DNA from: Rhodospirillum sp047263945
GTDB taxonomy: Bacteria; Pseudomonadota; Alphaproteobacteria; Rhodospirillales; Rhodospirillaceae
Assembly: GCF_047263945.1 (NCBI RefSeq)
Contig: NZ_JBLAVB010000006.1
Coordinates: 310,001 to 374,000 of the forward strand
Reading direction: 5' to 3'
DNA length: 64,000 nucleotides
Positions 1 to 9,350 of this stretch are shown here, piece by piece. The stretch's first letter is position 1; the number at the start of each line of letters is the position of its first letter. The position numbers were made by a program, and so were the translations under genes. Under the pieces are notes generated by a model. The model did not search any database, had not been told where the DNA came from, and saw only the letters and a program-made list of their open reading frames with translations.

Positions 1-1776
1 GGCCTGCTGGGCCTCCTCCAGGCGCTTTGCTTTTGACTGGTAGCCTTCGGGATCCTTGGTGAACAGGGCCGGATCGCTTAGGGCGCCCTCAAGGAGAGCA
101 ATCTCGCCCTGCAGCCGTTCCATGGTTCCAGGCAATTGATCGAGCAGCCGCTGGTCCTTGTAGCTCAGCTTCGCCACCGGTTTCGCTTTGGGTTTTGACC
201 CCGACCCCAGACCGGCCCCTGAACTGCCGCTACTTTTCTCCCCCTTGGATTTCGCCTTGGCCCGCGGAATCTCCCAGGGCGCCCCGCCCGCTTGGCGAAC
301 GGCGTCGGTATATCCCCCCGGGTATTCAGTGGCCCCGCCCAGACCGTCCATGAGAATGGTGGAGGTCACCACCCGATCGACGAAATCCCGGTCGTGACTG
401 ACCAGCAGCAGCGTCCCCTCATAGTCGGCCAAAACATCTTGAAGCAGGTCCAGGGTTTCCATATCCAGGTCGTTGGTGGGCTCGTCCAGGATCATCAGGT
501 TGGAGTCCCGGGCCAAGGCCTTGGCGAGCAACAAGCGGTTACGCTCGCCACCGGACAGGCTGCCCACAGGGCTTTGCGCCTGACGGTCCTCAAACAGGAA
601 ATCACGCATATAGCCGTGGACATGGCGGGGGGTCCCCCGCACATCAACCATGTCCCCCCCCATGTCGCAAAGGGTATCCTTCACCGACTTTTCCGGGTCC
701 AGGGTCGACCGGGATTGATCCAGATAGGTGATGTTCAGGTTGGTCCCCAGACGCAGCTTACCGCTGTCGGGTACCAGCGCCCCGGTCATAATCTTCAGCA
801 GAGTGGACTTGCCCGCACCATTGGGGCCAACGATCCCCAGACGGTCGCCCCGCAGCACACGGGCGGAAAACCCCTTCAGGATGGGCCGCCCCCCCAGGTC
901 AATGGAGACCCCTTCGGCCTCCATCACCAACTTGCCAGAGGTCTGCCCCGCTTCGGCCGTCATCTTCGCCGCACCCTGAACGGCCACTCGGTCAGACCGT
1001 TCCTTGCGCATGTCATAAAGGCGCGCCAAGCGCCCCTGATTGCGTTTCCGCCGGGCAGAGATCCCCTGGCGCGACCAGCGGGTTTCCTCGGCGATCAATT
1101 TGTCGAACTTGCGCTCCTGCTCCGCCTCCATCTCCAAGGTCTCGTCCCGCCAGGCTTCGAAGGCGGAAAAGCCTTGGTCCAATCGACGAACAACCCCTCG
1201 ATCAAGCCAGAGGGTGGCCCGGGTCAGGCGGGACAGGAATGCCCGATCATGGGAGATCAACACAAGAGCGCCACGAAAACCCGCCAGATGGTTTTCCAGC
1301 CAAGTGATGGCAGGCAAATCCAGGTGGTTGGTCGGCTCGTCGAGCAGCAGGATCTCCGGCTCTCCCACCAGGGCCCGGGCCAGAGCGGCGCGGCGTGCCT
1401 CTCCTCCGGACAGACCAACCGGCTCCCGGTCGGGGTCCATGGACAGGGCTTCGAGCAGGATATCCGCCCGATGGGTTTCGCTCCGTTGGGTGGGCGGCAA
1501 CCCTTGCACGACGGCGTCACGCAGGGTGGGCCATCCCGACAGATCAGGCTCCTGGGGTAAATAGGAGACCGTGACGCCCGGCTGGACGAAAACCTCGCCC
1601 CCATCCGCCTCGACCTGACCGGCCATGACTTTCAATAGGGTGGATTTGCCGCCGCCGTTGCGCCCAACAAGGCAGAGGCGCGCGCCTGCCTCGACCTCGG
1701 CGGTAACGCCGCGGAACAGAGGACGCCCGCCAAATCCGAGCGTAATGTCGCGTAGTGCAAGAGGTGGTGGAGCCAT
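1..1776 (-). CDS. ABC-F family ATP-binding protein (Uup-like), 3' end outside window
   Basis: Soluble tandem ATPase of the ABC-F class, which acts on ribosomes or branched nucleic acids rather than in transport. The reading frame is open from the ATG at 1776 to the left edge (592 codons), so the stop codon lies outside. The first ATPase domain has Walker A GRNGGGKST near residue 37, a LSGGE-type signature near 115 and LLLDEPTNHLDL. The second has GPNGAGKST near residue 315 and ILDEPTNDLDME near 430. A charged C-terminal tail (KRKLSYKDQRLLDQLPG, then coiled-coil-like sequence) is the Uup-type DNA-binding/coiled-coil extension. No membrane segments are present. The Uup assignment within ABC-F is likely but not certain. 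Confidence 0.92.
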   Translation of the reverse strand, partial: MAPPPLALRDITLGFGGRPLFRGVTAEVEAGARLCLVGRNGGGKSTLLKVMAGQVEADGGEVFVQPGVTVSYLPQEPDLSGWPTLRDAVVQGLPPTQRSETHRADILLEALSMDPDREPVGLSGGEARRAALARALVGEPEILLLDEPTNHLDLPAITWLENHLAGFRGALVLISHDRAFLSRLTRATLWLDRGVVRRLDQGFSAFEAWRDETLEMEAEQERKFDKLIAEETRWSRQGISARRKRNQGRLARLYDMRKERSDRVAVQGAAKMTAEAGQTSGKLVMEAEGVSIDLGGRPILKGFSARVLRGDRLGIVGPNGAGKSTLLKIMTGALVPDSGKLRLGTNLNITYLDQSRSTLDPEKSVKDTLCDMGGDMVDVRGTPRHVHGYMRDFLFEDRQAQSPVGSLSGGERNRLLLAKALARDSNLMILDEPTNDLDMETLDLLQDVLADYEGTLLLVSHDRDFVDRVVTSTILMDGLGGATEYPGGYTDAVRQAGGAPWEIPRAKAKSKGEKSSGSSGAGLGSGSKPKAKPVAKLSYKDQRLLDQLPGTMERLQGEIALLEGALSDPALFTKDPEGYQSKAKRLEEAQQA

Positions 1777-2013
1777 GGGCCGCACCCTATCGCCTGCCGC
1801 TGGCTCTGACAATCCACCTTGAGAGCTCCTTAAATTATTATCTGAATCATGCAATTCCTCGTAACAAACGGTCTTGAATTTCAATCCGTACGCAATCTTT
1901 GATACGATTTCCCTGGTATATTGCCGGAAAAATGGGGAAGCTTAGCGAAAGGGGACGCGAAAAAACGCTGGAGACTTGGCGACCTGGAGACATTGGGAGG
2001 GGGGAGAACAAAC

Positions 2014-2493
2014 ATGTCAGTGAGGGCTTGGGGAGACCTCCGGTGTCTCGTGGTAGATGATAATCCGCAGTTCAGAATGCTGCTCCGCACGCTTCTGTCG
2101 GCCCTTGGCGCGGAGCATGTCCTTGAAGCGGAGAACGCGGAGGAGGCTTCAAAGCTCCTCAGGAGACACCCTTTTGATCTGGCCATCGTCGATCACTTAC
2201 TCGGTGGGCAAACGGGTTTGGCCTGGACGCACTGGGTGGTCCACTCCCCGGAGAGCCCACATCAAGACTTGCCGGTCATCCTTATTTCCGGACATAACGA
2301 TGAACACTTGCCGCGTGCGGCCCTGGCTGCCGGGGCGAGGGGATTCATCCGCAAACCCTTCGGAGCACGGGATTTATGGATACGCGTGGCCCAGGCCTTG
2401 AGTACAAAGCCCTCTCGACGGGACAAGGCTTCACGGGATGCTTCTGCGGGTCCCGTCGCGCAGATCGCCCTATTGGCGCCGCACTCGCCCTAG
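2014..2493 (+). CDS. Single-domain response regulator (receiver)
   Basis: A 159-residue CheY-like receiver protein. LVVDDN near residue 12 gives the acidic pocket, AIVDHLLGG near 60 holds the phospho-acceptor Asp, and GFIRKPF near 110 has the conserved Lys. There is no output domain, only a short 30-residue tail. The ATG at 2014 is chosen because a strong purine-rich ribosome site (GGGAGGGGGGAG) lies just upstream; a TTG at 1921 would add 31 residues without homology. The last 118 bases overlap the start of the SUMF1-fold gene in another frame, so the two are probably translated from one message. The partner kinase is not in the window. Confidence 0.85.
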   Translation: MSVRAWGDLRCLVVDDNPQFRMLLRTLLSALGAEHVLEAENAEEASKLLRRHPFDLAIVDHLLGGQTGLAWTHWVVHSPESPHQDLPVILISGHNDEHLPRAALAAGARGFIRKPFGARDLWIRVAQALSTKPSRRDKASRDASAGPVAQIALLAPHSP

Positions 2494-3374
2494 GGATCCT
2501 GCTCGGGATCGCCCAACCCGGTTTGGCCAGGGATCAGCGACCGCTCCTCAACGCCCCCCTTCCATTCAAGGAATGCACCGACTGCCCGGAGATGGTGCCC
2601 CTCCCTGCAGGCAGCTTCACCATGGGGGACGACCGGGGACGACAAAACGTCGGTCCGGCAGTCCCCATCACTCTGAGCCGCCCTTTCGCCATAGCCCGGA
2701 CCGAGACCACCTGGGATCAGTGGACCGCCTGCGTGGCCGATGGCGCCTGCGAGGGTGGACAAGATGACCACGCTTGGGGGCGAGGAAACCGGCCCATGAT
2801 CAACATTACCTGGGATCAAGCCCGGGATTACGCAGCTTGGCTCAGCGCCAAAACCGGAGCCACCTATCGGCTGCCCACAGAAGCCGAATGGGAATATGCC
2901 GCCCGGGCGGGCACGGATACGCCCTGGTGGTTTGGAGAGACCATGGTGACCGGCCGGGTCAATTGTCGCCATTGCGATCCGGACAAACCTTGGGACGCCC
3001 GATCCAGCGCGCCGGTCGGGTCCTACCCCCCCAACCCTTGGGGCCTTTCGGACATGAACGGCAATGTCTGGGAATTTACCCTGGATTGCTGGTCCAAGAC
3101 CCATGCGGGCGCCCCACCGGATGGATCAGCCCGCCCACCGGATGGATCAGCCCGCCCACCGGATGGATCAGCCCGCCCACCGGATGGATCAGCCCGAAGG
3201 CCGGAAAGCCAAAACGGAGAAGACTGCCGCGACAAGACGATGCGCGGCGGTGCCTGGTACTATAAAGCTTCCCTCTCCGCCTCAACGGGGCGAGCCCGTG
3301 CAGACAGCCATGTTTGGAGCTACGTTGTGGGCTTCCGTGTCGTCCGGGAGCCCCCCTTTCCGGCGTCCCCCTGA
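2376..3374 (+). CDS. SUMF1/EgtB/PvdO-fold exported protein with heptapeptide tandem repeat
   Basis: A 332-residue protein of the formylglycine-generating-enzyme fold. Visible family motifs are VPLPAGSFTMG, RPMINITWDQARDYAAWL, YRLPTEAEWEYAARAG, GLSDMNGNVWEF and MRGGAWYY...GFRVVR. A hydrophobic stretch at residues 34-51 ending GLA suggests export. The C-terminal copper-binding cysteine pair of true formylglycine-generating enzymes is not seen: that segment reads YYKASLSASTGRARADS. Sulfatase activation is therefore unlikely, and a binding or structural role is more plausible. An insertion of four PPDGSAR units (3114-3197) sits after the NVWEF motif. The only in-frame ATG is at 2376, inside the upstream receiver gene. 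Confidence 0.85.
   Translation: MDTRGPGLEYKALSTGQGFTGCFCGSRRADRPIGAALALGILLGIAQPGLARDQRPLLNAPLPFKECTDCPEMVPLPAGSFTMGDDRGRQNVGPAVPITLSRPFAIARTETTWDQWTACVADGACEGGQDDHAWGRGNRPMINITWDQARDYAAWLSAKTGATYRLPTEAEWEYAARAGTDTPWWFGETMVTGRVNCRHCDPDKPWDARSSAPVGSYPPNPWGLSDMNGNVWEFTLDCWSKTHAGAPPDGSARPPDGSARPPDGSARPPDGSARRPESQNGEDCRDKTMRGGAWYYKASLSASTGRARADSHVWSYVVGFRVVREPPFPASP
3114..3197 (+). repeat. Four tandem 21-base units inside the SUMF1-fold gene
   Basis: Each unit encodes PPDGSAR and the copies are nearly identical at the base level. The unit is a multiple of three, so gain or loss of copies would lengthen or shorten a surface loop without shifting frame. Confidence 0.95.
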
Positions 3375-3386
3375 CTGGCCCCCCAT

Positions 3387-3418
3387 CACAATGGTGCCCC
3401 GTTACAATGGTGCCCCAT
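3387..3418. repeat. Two 16-base direct repeats at a convergent gene junction
   Basis: ACAATGGTGCCCC is repeated at a 16-base step, and a third partial copy (ACAACATGG) runs into the 3' end of glgC. It lies between the stops of the SUMF1-fold gene and glgC. No function is evident. Confidence 0.6.
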
Positions 3419-4689
3419 TACAACATGGCCAACCGATCCGGCGTTACCAGAGTCACCCCCTGTTCGGTCACATGGAAGCGCTGGCTGTCCAGATAGGGAT
3501 CTTCGCCCACAACCAGCCCTTCGGGGACGCGACAGCCTGTGCCGACAATGCATTTGCTCAGCCGGGAATGGCGGCCGATATCGGCCATGGGCAGGACCAC
3601 CGTATCTTTCACAATGCTGAAAGAATTCACCCGCACATCGTTGAACAACAGGGATCCACTGACCCGCCCGCCGGACACGATGCAGCCCGCAGAGACAAGG
3701 CTATCCGTTGCGACACCCCGACGCTCATCGGTATCAAAAACGAACTTCGCCGGAGGCCGCTGCATCTGATAGGTCCAGATGGGCCAGTGGGTATCATAAA
3801 GGTCGAGAGCTGGGGTGACATTCACCAGATCGATGTTGGCCGCCCAATAGGCATCGACTGTTCCCACATCGCGCCAATAGGGCTCGCGCCGTCCCACGGA
3901 ATAGACACAGGATTGGCTAAACCGGTGGGCAACGATGCGCGCCTTTCCCACATAATGGGGGATGATGTCCTTGCCGAAGTCATGGGCGCTGCCCTCAACC
4001 TCAGCGTCATGTTCCAAAACCTCGTAGAGAAATTCCGCGCTGAAGATATAAATCCCCATGGATGCAAAAGTCCGATCCGGTTGGCCCGGGATACAGGGGG
4101 GATCTGTCGGCTTCTCCAGGAAATGGGTAATCTGGTCATTCTCGTCCACATCCACGCATCCGAAACCGGACGCTTCTTCCCGGGGGACATCAACGCAGGC
4201 CACGGTACAATCGGCCTTGCTTTCGATGTGATGGGCCAAAAGCTTGGCGTAATCCTGTTTGTAGATGTGATCTCCGGCCAAAATCAGCACATAGCGGGGT
4301 GCATGCATGCGGATCAGGTCCAGGTTTTGGTGCACGGCATCCGCCGTCCCCAGGTACCAGCTTTCCTTGACGGTTTGCTGCTGGGCGGGCCAAAGCTCCA
4401 CAAACTCGCCGATTTCCGCCTTCAGAAAGCCCCATCCCCGCTGAATGTGGTGGATCAGGTTATGGGACCGGTATTGGGTCAGCACGCACATGCGGCGAAT
4501 CCCGGAATTCATGCAATTCGACAGAGGAAAATCGACAATCCGGTACTTCCCACCGAAGGGAACGGCCGGTTTGGATTCCCGGTTGGTCAGATCGCGAAGC
4601 CGCGATCCCCGCCCGCCCGCAAGCACCAGGGCAAGGGTATCCTTCAGGGCGCGGTTGATATCCAATTGAAACGCGGTGACCTGGTCCAT
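3418..4689 (-). CDS. glgC: Glucose-1-phosphate adenylyltransferase
   Basis: Makes ADP-glucose from ATP and glucose 1-phosphate, the committed step of bacterial glycogen synthesis. The 423-residue length fits the bacterial enzyme. The nucleotidyltransferase motif LALVLAGGRGSRL is at residues 20-31, followed by SKPAVPFGGKYRIVDFPLSNC, then ILAGDHIYKQDY near 140 and FLEKP near 200. The C-terminal third has the beta-helix character of the allosteric domain (SVVSAGCIVSGG-like hexads). It diverges from glgA-glgP with about 330 bases between starts, consistent with a shared control region. No glgB or glgX is present in the window. Confidence 0.97.
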   Translation of the reverse strand: MDQVTAFQLDINRALKDTLALVLAGGRGSRLRDLTNRESKPAVPFGGKYRIVDFPLSNCMNSGIRRMCVLTQYRSHNLIHHIQRGWGFLKAEIGEFVELWPAQQQTVKESWYLGTADAVHQNLDLIRMHAPRYVLILAGDHIYKQDYAKLLAHHIESKADCTVACVDVPREEASGFGCVDVDENDQITHFLEKPTDPPCIPGQPDRTFASMGIYIFSAEFLYEVLEHDAEVEGSAHDFGKDIIPHYVGKARIVAHRFSQSCVYSVGRREPYWRDVGTVDAYWAANIDLVNVTPALDLYDTHWPIWTYQMQRPPAKFVFDTDERRGVATDSLVSAGCIVSGGRVSGSLLFNDVRVNSFSIVKDTVVLPMADIGRHSRLSKCIVGTGCRVPEGLVVGEDPYLDSQRFHVTEQGVTLVTPDRLAML

Positions 4690-5017
4690 TTCACTTCCCT
4701 CGGTATGATCTTATTGAGCACACTATAGATCTCTCTGCTCTTATATGCATGAAGCAAATGAGAGATTCATGAAAAACCGCGCGGTGCCCTAATGCGCAGC
4801 ACCCATCGTCGAGATGCACAGGGTTCCATCATATTGTCGCTTGTGCCGGAGTGGAATTCTTGGCAGGGATAACACGTCCCTGTCCGGACGAGCCGGACCG
4901 GGGCATTTTGGGGGTAAGTGAGGTCCCCCGAAACACATGACAGGGCGGGTTCGGAAACGGAGGGACCCCTGTATTCCTCTTTTTTTCGAAAACTGCTCCG
5001 GGGGCTTTGCCTTGACA
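4690..5017. other. glgC/glgA divergent intergenic region
   Basis: About 330 bases between divergent starts, which must hold the promoters for both glgC and glgA. It has an AT-rich part next to glgC (about 4700-4780). No specific operator or riboswitch was recognised. Confidence 0.6.
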
Positions 5018-6463
5018 ATGAAAGTTCTGTTCGTCTCTTCCGAAGCCTATCCGCTGGTCAAAACCGGTGGTTTGGGTGACGTGGCGGGCGCCCTTCCCGC
5101 TGCCCTGCGCGACGTGGGCGTGGACGCCCGCATTCTGCTCCCCGCCTACCCGGATGCCATGGGCCGGGCCACCCTGACCGGACGGTCCGTGGCCCTGGGC
5201 GATCCCCTGGGTGTCGGCGAGTGCCGCCTGCTGGAGGGCAGCATGCCCGACACGGGCTGCCCGCTCTGGCTGCTGGATTGCCCGCCGATGTACGAGCGGT
5301 CGGGCGACCCCTACATGATCACTCCTGGGAACGACTGGCCGGACAATTTCAAGCGGTTTGCCCTGCTGGCCAAAGTCGCGGCCATGATCGGTGCGGCGGG
5401 CGATCTGATGGACTGGCGCCCGAACGTGATCCATGCCCACGATTGGCAGACCGGCCTGGTCCCCGCCTATCTGAAGGCTTGGTCCGTCCGCCGTCCGCCG
5501 GTGCTGTTCACCATTCACAACCTTCATTACATGGGAATTTTCGGCCAGGAAATCCTGGGGATGGTCGGCCTGCCCCAAAACCAGTTCTCCATTGAGGGAT
5601 TGGAATACCACGGGTTGGTATCCATGCTGAAGGCGGGCATTCAATATTCCCAAGCCGTGTCGACGGTCAGCCCCTCCTACGCCCGGGAGATACAGACTCC
5701 CTACGAGGGCCAGGGTTTGGACGGACTGCTGCGACAGCGGGGAGAAAAGCTGCGTGGCATTTTGAACGGAATCGACATGGCAGCCTGGGACCCCCTGACC
5801 GACCCCCACCTTGCCGCCCCCATTGATCCAGCCAATCCGGAACCGGGAAAGGCCGCCAACAAAGCCTCCCTGAAGCGCCAGATGGGCCTGGATGGCAATG
5901 GCAGCACCCCCCTGTTCGGCCTCGTCAGCCGCTTTGTTGAGCAGAAAGGCATCGATCTGGTCCTGGGAGCCATCAATCGACTGGTTGGTGAAGGCGCGCA
6001 ATTGGCCATCCTCGGTTCCGGAGATCGCCATCTGGAATACGAACTGAACCTCGCCGCCTCCCGTCACCCGGGACGGGTCGGCATCCATGTGGGTTACGAC
6101 GAGCGCCTGTCCCACCTTATCCAGGCTGGAAGTGATTTCCTGCTGGTTCCCTCCCGCTTCGAACCCTGCGGCCTGACACAGCTCTATGCGCTGCGCTATG
6201 GTACGGCACCGGTGGTGCGTAGAACCGGCGGTCTGGCCGATTCCGTACGCTCCGTGGATGAGGATCCAGAGGGCACGGGGGTTGTTTTCGACCATGCCTT
6301 CATCGACGCCGTGGAATGGGCCGTGGGCCGGGCGGTCGCCCTGTTCCATGATCCCGACACCATGGCCCGAGTCCGACGCGCGGCCATGGCCCAGGATTTC
6401 AGTTGGAAGCGTTCCGCTCAGGAGTACTTGAAAGTGTACACGGACTTGATGACTGCAGGGTGA
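5018..6463 (+). CDS. glgA: Glycogen synthase (ADP-glucose)
   Basis: Transfers glucose from ADP-glucose to growing alpha-1,4-glucan. The 481-residue GT5 enzyme begins MKVLFVSSEAYPLVKTGGLG, carrying the KTGGL ADP-glucose motif at residues 15-19. DWQTGLVPAYLK, HNLHYMGIF and SRFEPCGLTQLYALRYGT (C-terminal GT-B domain) follow in the usual order. The ATG at 5018 is preferred because the family N-terminus starts exactly there, although the frame is open from 4937. glgP follows 166 bases downstream on the same strand. Confidence 0.97.
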   Translation: MKVLFVSSEAYPLVKTGGLGDVAGALPAALRDVGVDARILLPAYPDAMGRATLTGRSVALGDPLGVGECRLLEGSMPDTGCPLWLLDCPPMYERSGDPYMITPGNDWPDNFKRFALLAKVAAMIGAAGDLMDWRPNVIHAHDWQTGLVPAYLKAWSVRRPPVLFTIHNLHYMGIFGQEILGMVGLPQNQFSIEGLEYHGLVSMLKAGIQYSQAVSTVSPSYAREIQTPYEGQGLDGLLRQRGEKLRGILNGIDMAAWDPLTDPHLAAPIDPANPEPGKAANKASLKRQMGLDGNGSTPLFGLVSRFVEQKGIDLVLGAINRLVGEGAQLAILGSGDRHLEYELNLAASRHPGRVGIHVGYDERLSHLIQAGSDFLLVPSRFEPCGLTQLYALRYGTAPVVRRTGGLADSVRSVDEDPEGTGVVFDHAFIDAVEWAVGRAVALFHDPDTMARVRRAAMAQDFSWKRSAQEYLKVYTDLMTAG

Positions 6464-6629
6464 TAGACCAGAATTGGGGGAAGCGTTTTTCCCCACCGAC
6501 ATTGGCATAACTCTTGCTTAACTACGGGAGTTGCCGTTCGGACATCCCGCCCGTTTCTGTTGCCCGTCCGTTCACCTTGCCCGTCCGTTCAACCTTGAAC
6601 GACCACCTTTTACACTAGGAGTTTCGCGC

Positions 6630-9107
6630 ATGGATAATGTGATCGCCGATGGTTTCGAGCTGGAAGCCGGCATCGACTTCACGGATGTGGAGCAGATCAA
6701 GCGGGGGCTCGTCGCTTCCATGGTGCGATCCGTGGGGTTCGACCCCTCCAGCGCCACCGCCCATGACTGGTATCTAGCCCTGGCCGGCATGTTGCGCGGC
6801 CACCTGTCTGAACAAGGTATGCGCACGTCGCGCACCCAATATGGCCAGGACATGAAGCGGGTCTATTACCTCTCCATGGAATTCCTGACCGGTCGGCGAC
6901 TGATGAAGCACCTGCTCGACCTGGGTATCGAGGCCCCTGTCCGCGCCGCCCTGGCCGCGCTCGATCAGGACCTCGACGCGGTAATCGAGGAGGAAAGCGA
7001 CCCCGCCCTCGGCAATGGGGGTCTGGGCCGTCTGGCTGCCTGCTTCCTGGATTCCATGGCAACCCATGGCTATCCCGGCTATGGCTACGGCATCCGCTAC
7101 GAATTCGGTATGTTCTCCCAGACCATCGAGAACGGCCAACAGGTGGAGCACCCGGAAAGCTGGCTGCGCAACGGCAGCCCCTGGGAGATCATGCGCCACA
7201 ACGTGGAATACCCCGTGCGCTTCGGCGGCCGCATCGTTTGCTTCCGAGACGAGGACGGCCAGGAGCGCTGCCGCTGGGTGGACGCCGAAGAGGTCATGGC
7301 CGTTGCCTACGACCTGAAGGAAACCGGCTTCGGCGGAGACTTCGCCGCCAACCTGCGCCTCTGGTCGGCCCGCTCGACCCAGGACTTCGACCTGCGCTAC
7401 TTCAACGAGGGCAACTACATCGAGGCGGTGAAGGAAAAAACCGTCAGCGAGACCCTGTCCAAGGTTCTCTACCCCATGGACACCACCTTGATGGGCCAGG
7501 AATTGCGCCTGAAGCAGGAGTATTTCTTCGTCTCCGCCTCCCTGCAGGACATCATTGTCCGGTTCATGAAGGTCCATAAGAACGCGCACCTGATCCCGGA
7601 AAAGATCGTCATCCAGCTCAACGACACCCATCCGGCGCTCGCCGTGCCCGAGATGATGCGTCTGTTGATCGACCATTACGGTCTGGCTTGGCCTGAAGCC
7701 TGGACCATCACCCGCCAGACCTTCGCCTATACCAACCACACCCTGCTGCCCGAAGCCCTGGAAACCTGGCCCGTGGAGATGTTCGAGGCCATCTTGCCCC
7801 GGCACCTGGAGATCATCTACAAAATCAACCATGGGTTCCTGCAAGATGTCCGCCACGCCTACCCCGGAGACATGGACATGCTGCGCCGCCTGTCCCTGAT
7901 CGACGAGAACACCCGCCGGGTACGCATGGCCCATCTGGCCGTGGTCGGCAGCCAGAAGGTCAACGGTGTGGCCGCCCTGCACACCAAATTGCTGCGGGAA
8001 CGGGTCTTCCCGGACTTCGACGCCCTGTACCCCGGAAAATTCGTCAATGTCACCAATGGCATCACCCAGCGGCGCTGGCTGCTCCAGTCCAATCCCGCCC
8101 TCTCGGCCCTGGTGACAGAGGCCGTGGGCGATGGCTGGGTGACCGACCTGGACAAGCTCCGGGGCCTTGAGACGCTGGCCAAGGACAAAGCTTTCCAGAA
8201 GAAGTTCCTCGCCATCAAACAGGACTGCAAGGTCAAGGCGGCGGCCCTGGTGGCCGAGCGGCGGGGGGTCGCCCTGGACCCGAACTCCCTGTTCGACATC
8301 CAAATCAAGCGGATCCATGAATACAAACGCCAACTGCTGAACATCCTTCAGGTCATCGCCCGCTACAATCGCATCCGCCGGGACCCCACCCTGGATCTCC
8401 TCCCCCGGTCGGTGATCTTTGGGGGCAAGGCCGCGCCGGGCTATTTCATGGCCAAGAAGATCATCCGACTGATCAACGACGTGGCCGAAACCATCAACCA
8501 CGACCCGGCCGCCCGCGGCCTGTTGAAGGTGGCCTTCGTCCCCAACTACAATGTGTCCACGGCGGAAGTGCTGATCCCCTCCTGCGACCTGTCCGAACAG
8601 ATCTCCACGGCCGGGACGGAAGCTTCGGGCACGGGCAATATGAAATTCGCCCTGAACGGCGGCATGACCATTGGCACCCTGGACGGCGCCAATATCGAAA
8701 TCCTCGAGGAAGTGGGCGAGGACAACATCTTTATCTTCGGCCTGACCGCCCAGGAAGTGGCCCAGTCCAAGGCCGAAGGCTACAACCCCTGGCATTGGTA
8801 CAACGGCGACGGTGAACTGCGCGAAGTCATCGACATGATCCGCAACGGCTTTTTCTCCGCCGAGGATCTCGAGCGCTACCATCCGCTGGTCAACGCCCTG
8901 CTGGACGGCGGCGATCCCTACATGGTGCTGGCCGATTTCCGCAGCTACATGAAGGCCCAGGAGGAGGTCGACACCCTGTACCAGGACCAGAGCGCCTGGG
9001 CGGAAAAAGCCATTCTCAATGTGGCCCGGATCGGCAAGTTCTCTTCTGACCGCTCCATCCATACCTACGCCCAGGACATCTGGGACGTGAAAAAGATGGA
9101 TGCCTGA
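6630..9107 (+). CDS. glgP: Glycogen/maltodextrin phosphorylase
   Basis: Releases glucose 1-phosphate from alpha-glucan with pyridoxal phosphate. The 825-residue length matches GlgP. Family motifs are YYLSMEFLTGRRL near residue 80, EEESDPALGNGGLGRLAACFLDS near 120, NDTHPALAVPEMMRLL near 330, and EASGTGNMKFALNGG near 670 with the PLP-binding Lys. The ATG at 6630 is preceded by TAGGAG; upstream in-frame sequence to 6531 is low-complexity and unlike the family. Together with glgC and glgA it gives storage and mobilisation of glycogen in one locus. Confidence 0.97.
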   Translation: MDNVIADGFELEAGIDFTDVEQIKRGLVASMVRSVGFDPSSATAHDWYLALAGMLRGHLSEQGMRTSRTQYGQDMKRVYYLSMEFLTGRRLMKHLLDLGIEAPVRAALAALDQDLDAVIEEESDPALGNGGLGRLAACFLDSMATHGYPGYGYGIRYEFGMFSQTIENGQQVEHPESWLRNGSPWEIMRHNVEYPVRFGGRIVCFRDEDGQERCRWVDAEEVMAVAYDLKETGFGGDFAANLRLWSARSTQDFDLRYFNEGNYIEAVKEKTVSETLSKVLYPMDTTLMGQELRLKQEYFFVSASLQDIIVRFMKVHKNAHLIPEKIVIQLNDTHPALAVPEMMRLLIDHYGLAWPEAWTITRQTFAYTNHTLLPEALETWPVEMFEAILPRHLEIIYKINHGFLQDVRHAYPGDMDMLRRLSLIDENTRRVRMAHLAVVGSQKVNGVAALHTKLLRERVFPDFDALYPGKFVNVTNGITQRRWLLQSNPALSALVTEAVGDGWVTDLDKLRGLETLAKDKAFQKKFLAIKQDCKVKAAALVAERRGVALDPNSLFDIQIKRIHEYKRQLLNILQVIARYNRIRRDPTLDLLPRSVIFGGKAAPGYFMAKKIIRLINDVAETINHDPAARGLLKVAFVPNYNVSTAEVLIPSCDLSEQISTAGTEASGTGNMKFALNGGMTIGTLDGANIEILEEVGEDNIFIFGLTAQEVAQSKAEGYNPWHWYNGDGELREVIDMIRNGFFSAEDLERYHPLVNALLDGGDPYMVLADFRSYMKAQEEVDTLYQDQSAWAEKAILNVARIGKFSSDRSIHTYAQDIWDVKKMDA

Positions 9108-9120
9108 CAGCGCTTAGAGT

Positions 9121-9157
9121 GAAACGGGATCAGCTTGAGTCATGCCGGTCCCGTTTC
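9121..9157 (+). terminator. Hairpin after glgP
   Basis: GAAACGGGA at 9121 pairs perfectly with TCCCGTTTC at 9149-9157 around a 19-base loop, 14 bases after the glgP stop. Only a weak T-containing tail follows, so termination strength is uncertain. Confidence 0.45.
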
Positions 9158-9190
9158 CTCTATACTCTGTCGTCTTGAAAAACCGAAAAA

Positions 9191-9334
9191 TGCGGGACTT
9201 TGCCCCGCCCCCCACTGGGGCCGAAAGGCCCCAGACCCCAGGCATTTACTGGCCGAAAGGCCCCAGACCCCAGGCCATTAAAAAAATGGGGCTTGGGCTA
9301 TCGCCCAAAAAAGACGAAAGATTGTCGTGTACCG
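9191..9334. repeat. Dispersed GC-rich palindromic element, copy 1
   Basis: It holds a GGGACTTTGCCCC-type hairpin, two copies of GGCCGAAAGGCCCCAGACCCC, a GGGCTTGGGCTATCGCCC palindrome and the end motif TTGTCGTGTACCG. The same modules recur at 20641, 28070, 49774 and 50881. It fills the gap between glgP and the DUF2000 gene. Confidence 0.8.
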
Positions 9335-9350
9335 TGCCTTGAGACAGACA

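Noticed and set aside
292..1560. Long plus-strand frames opposite the ABC-F gene
   Set aside because: They are antisense shadows; the minus strand has full ABC-F motifs without interruption.
6774..9062. A 762-codon frame antisense to glgP
   Set aside because: High GC leaves the opposite frame open; it has no family motifs, while glgP is complete.
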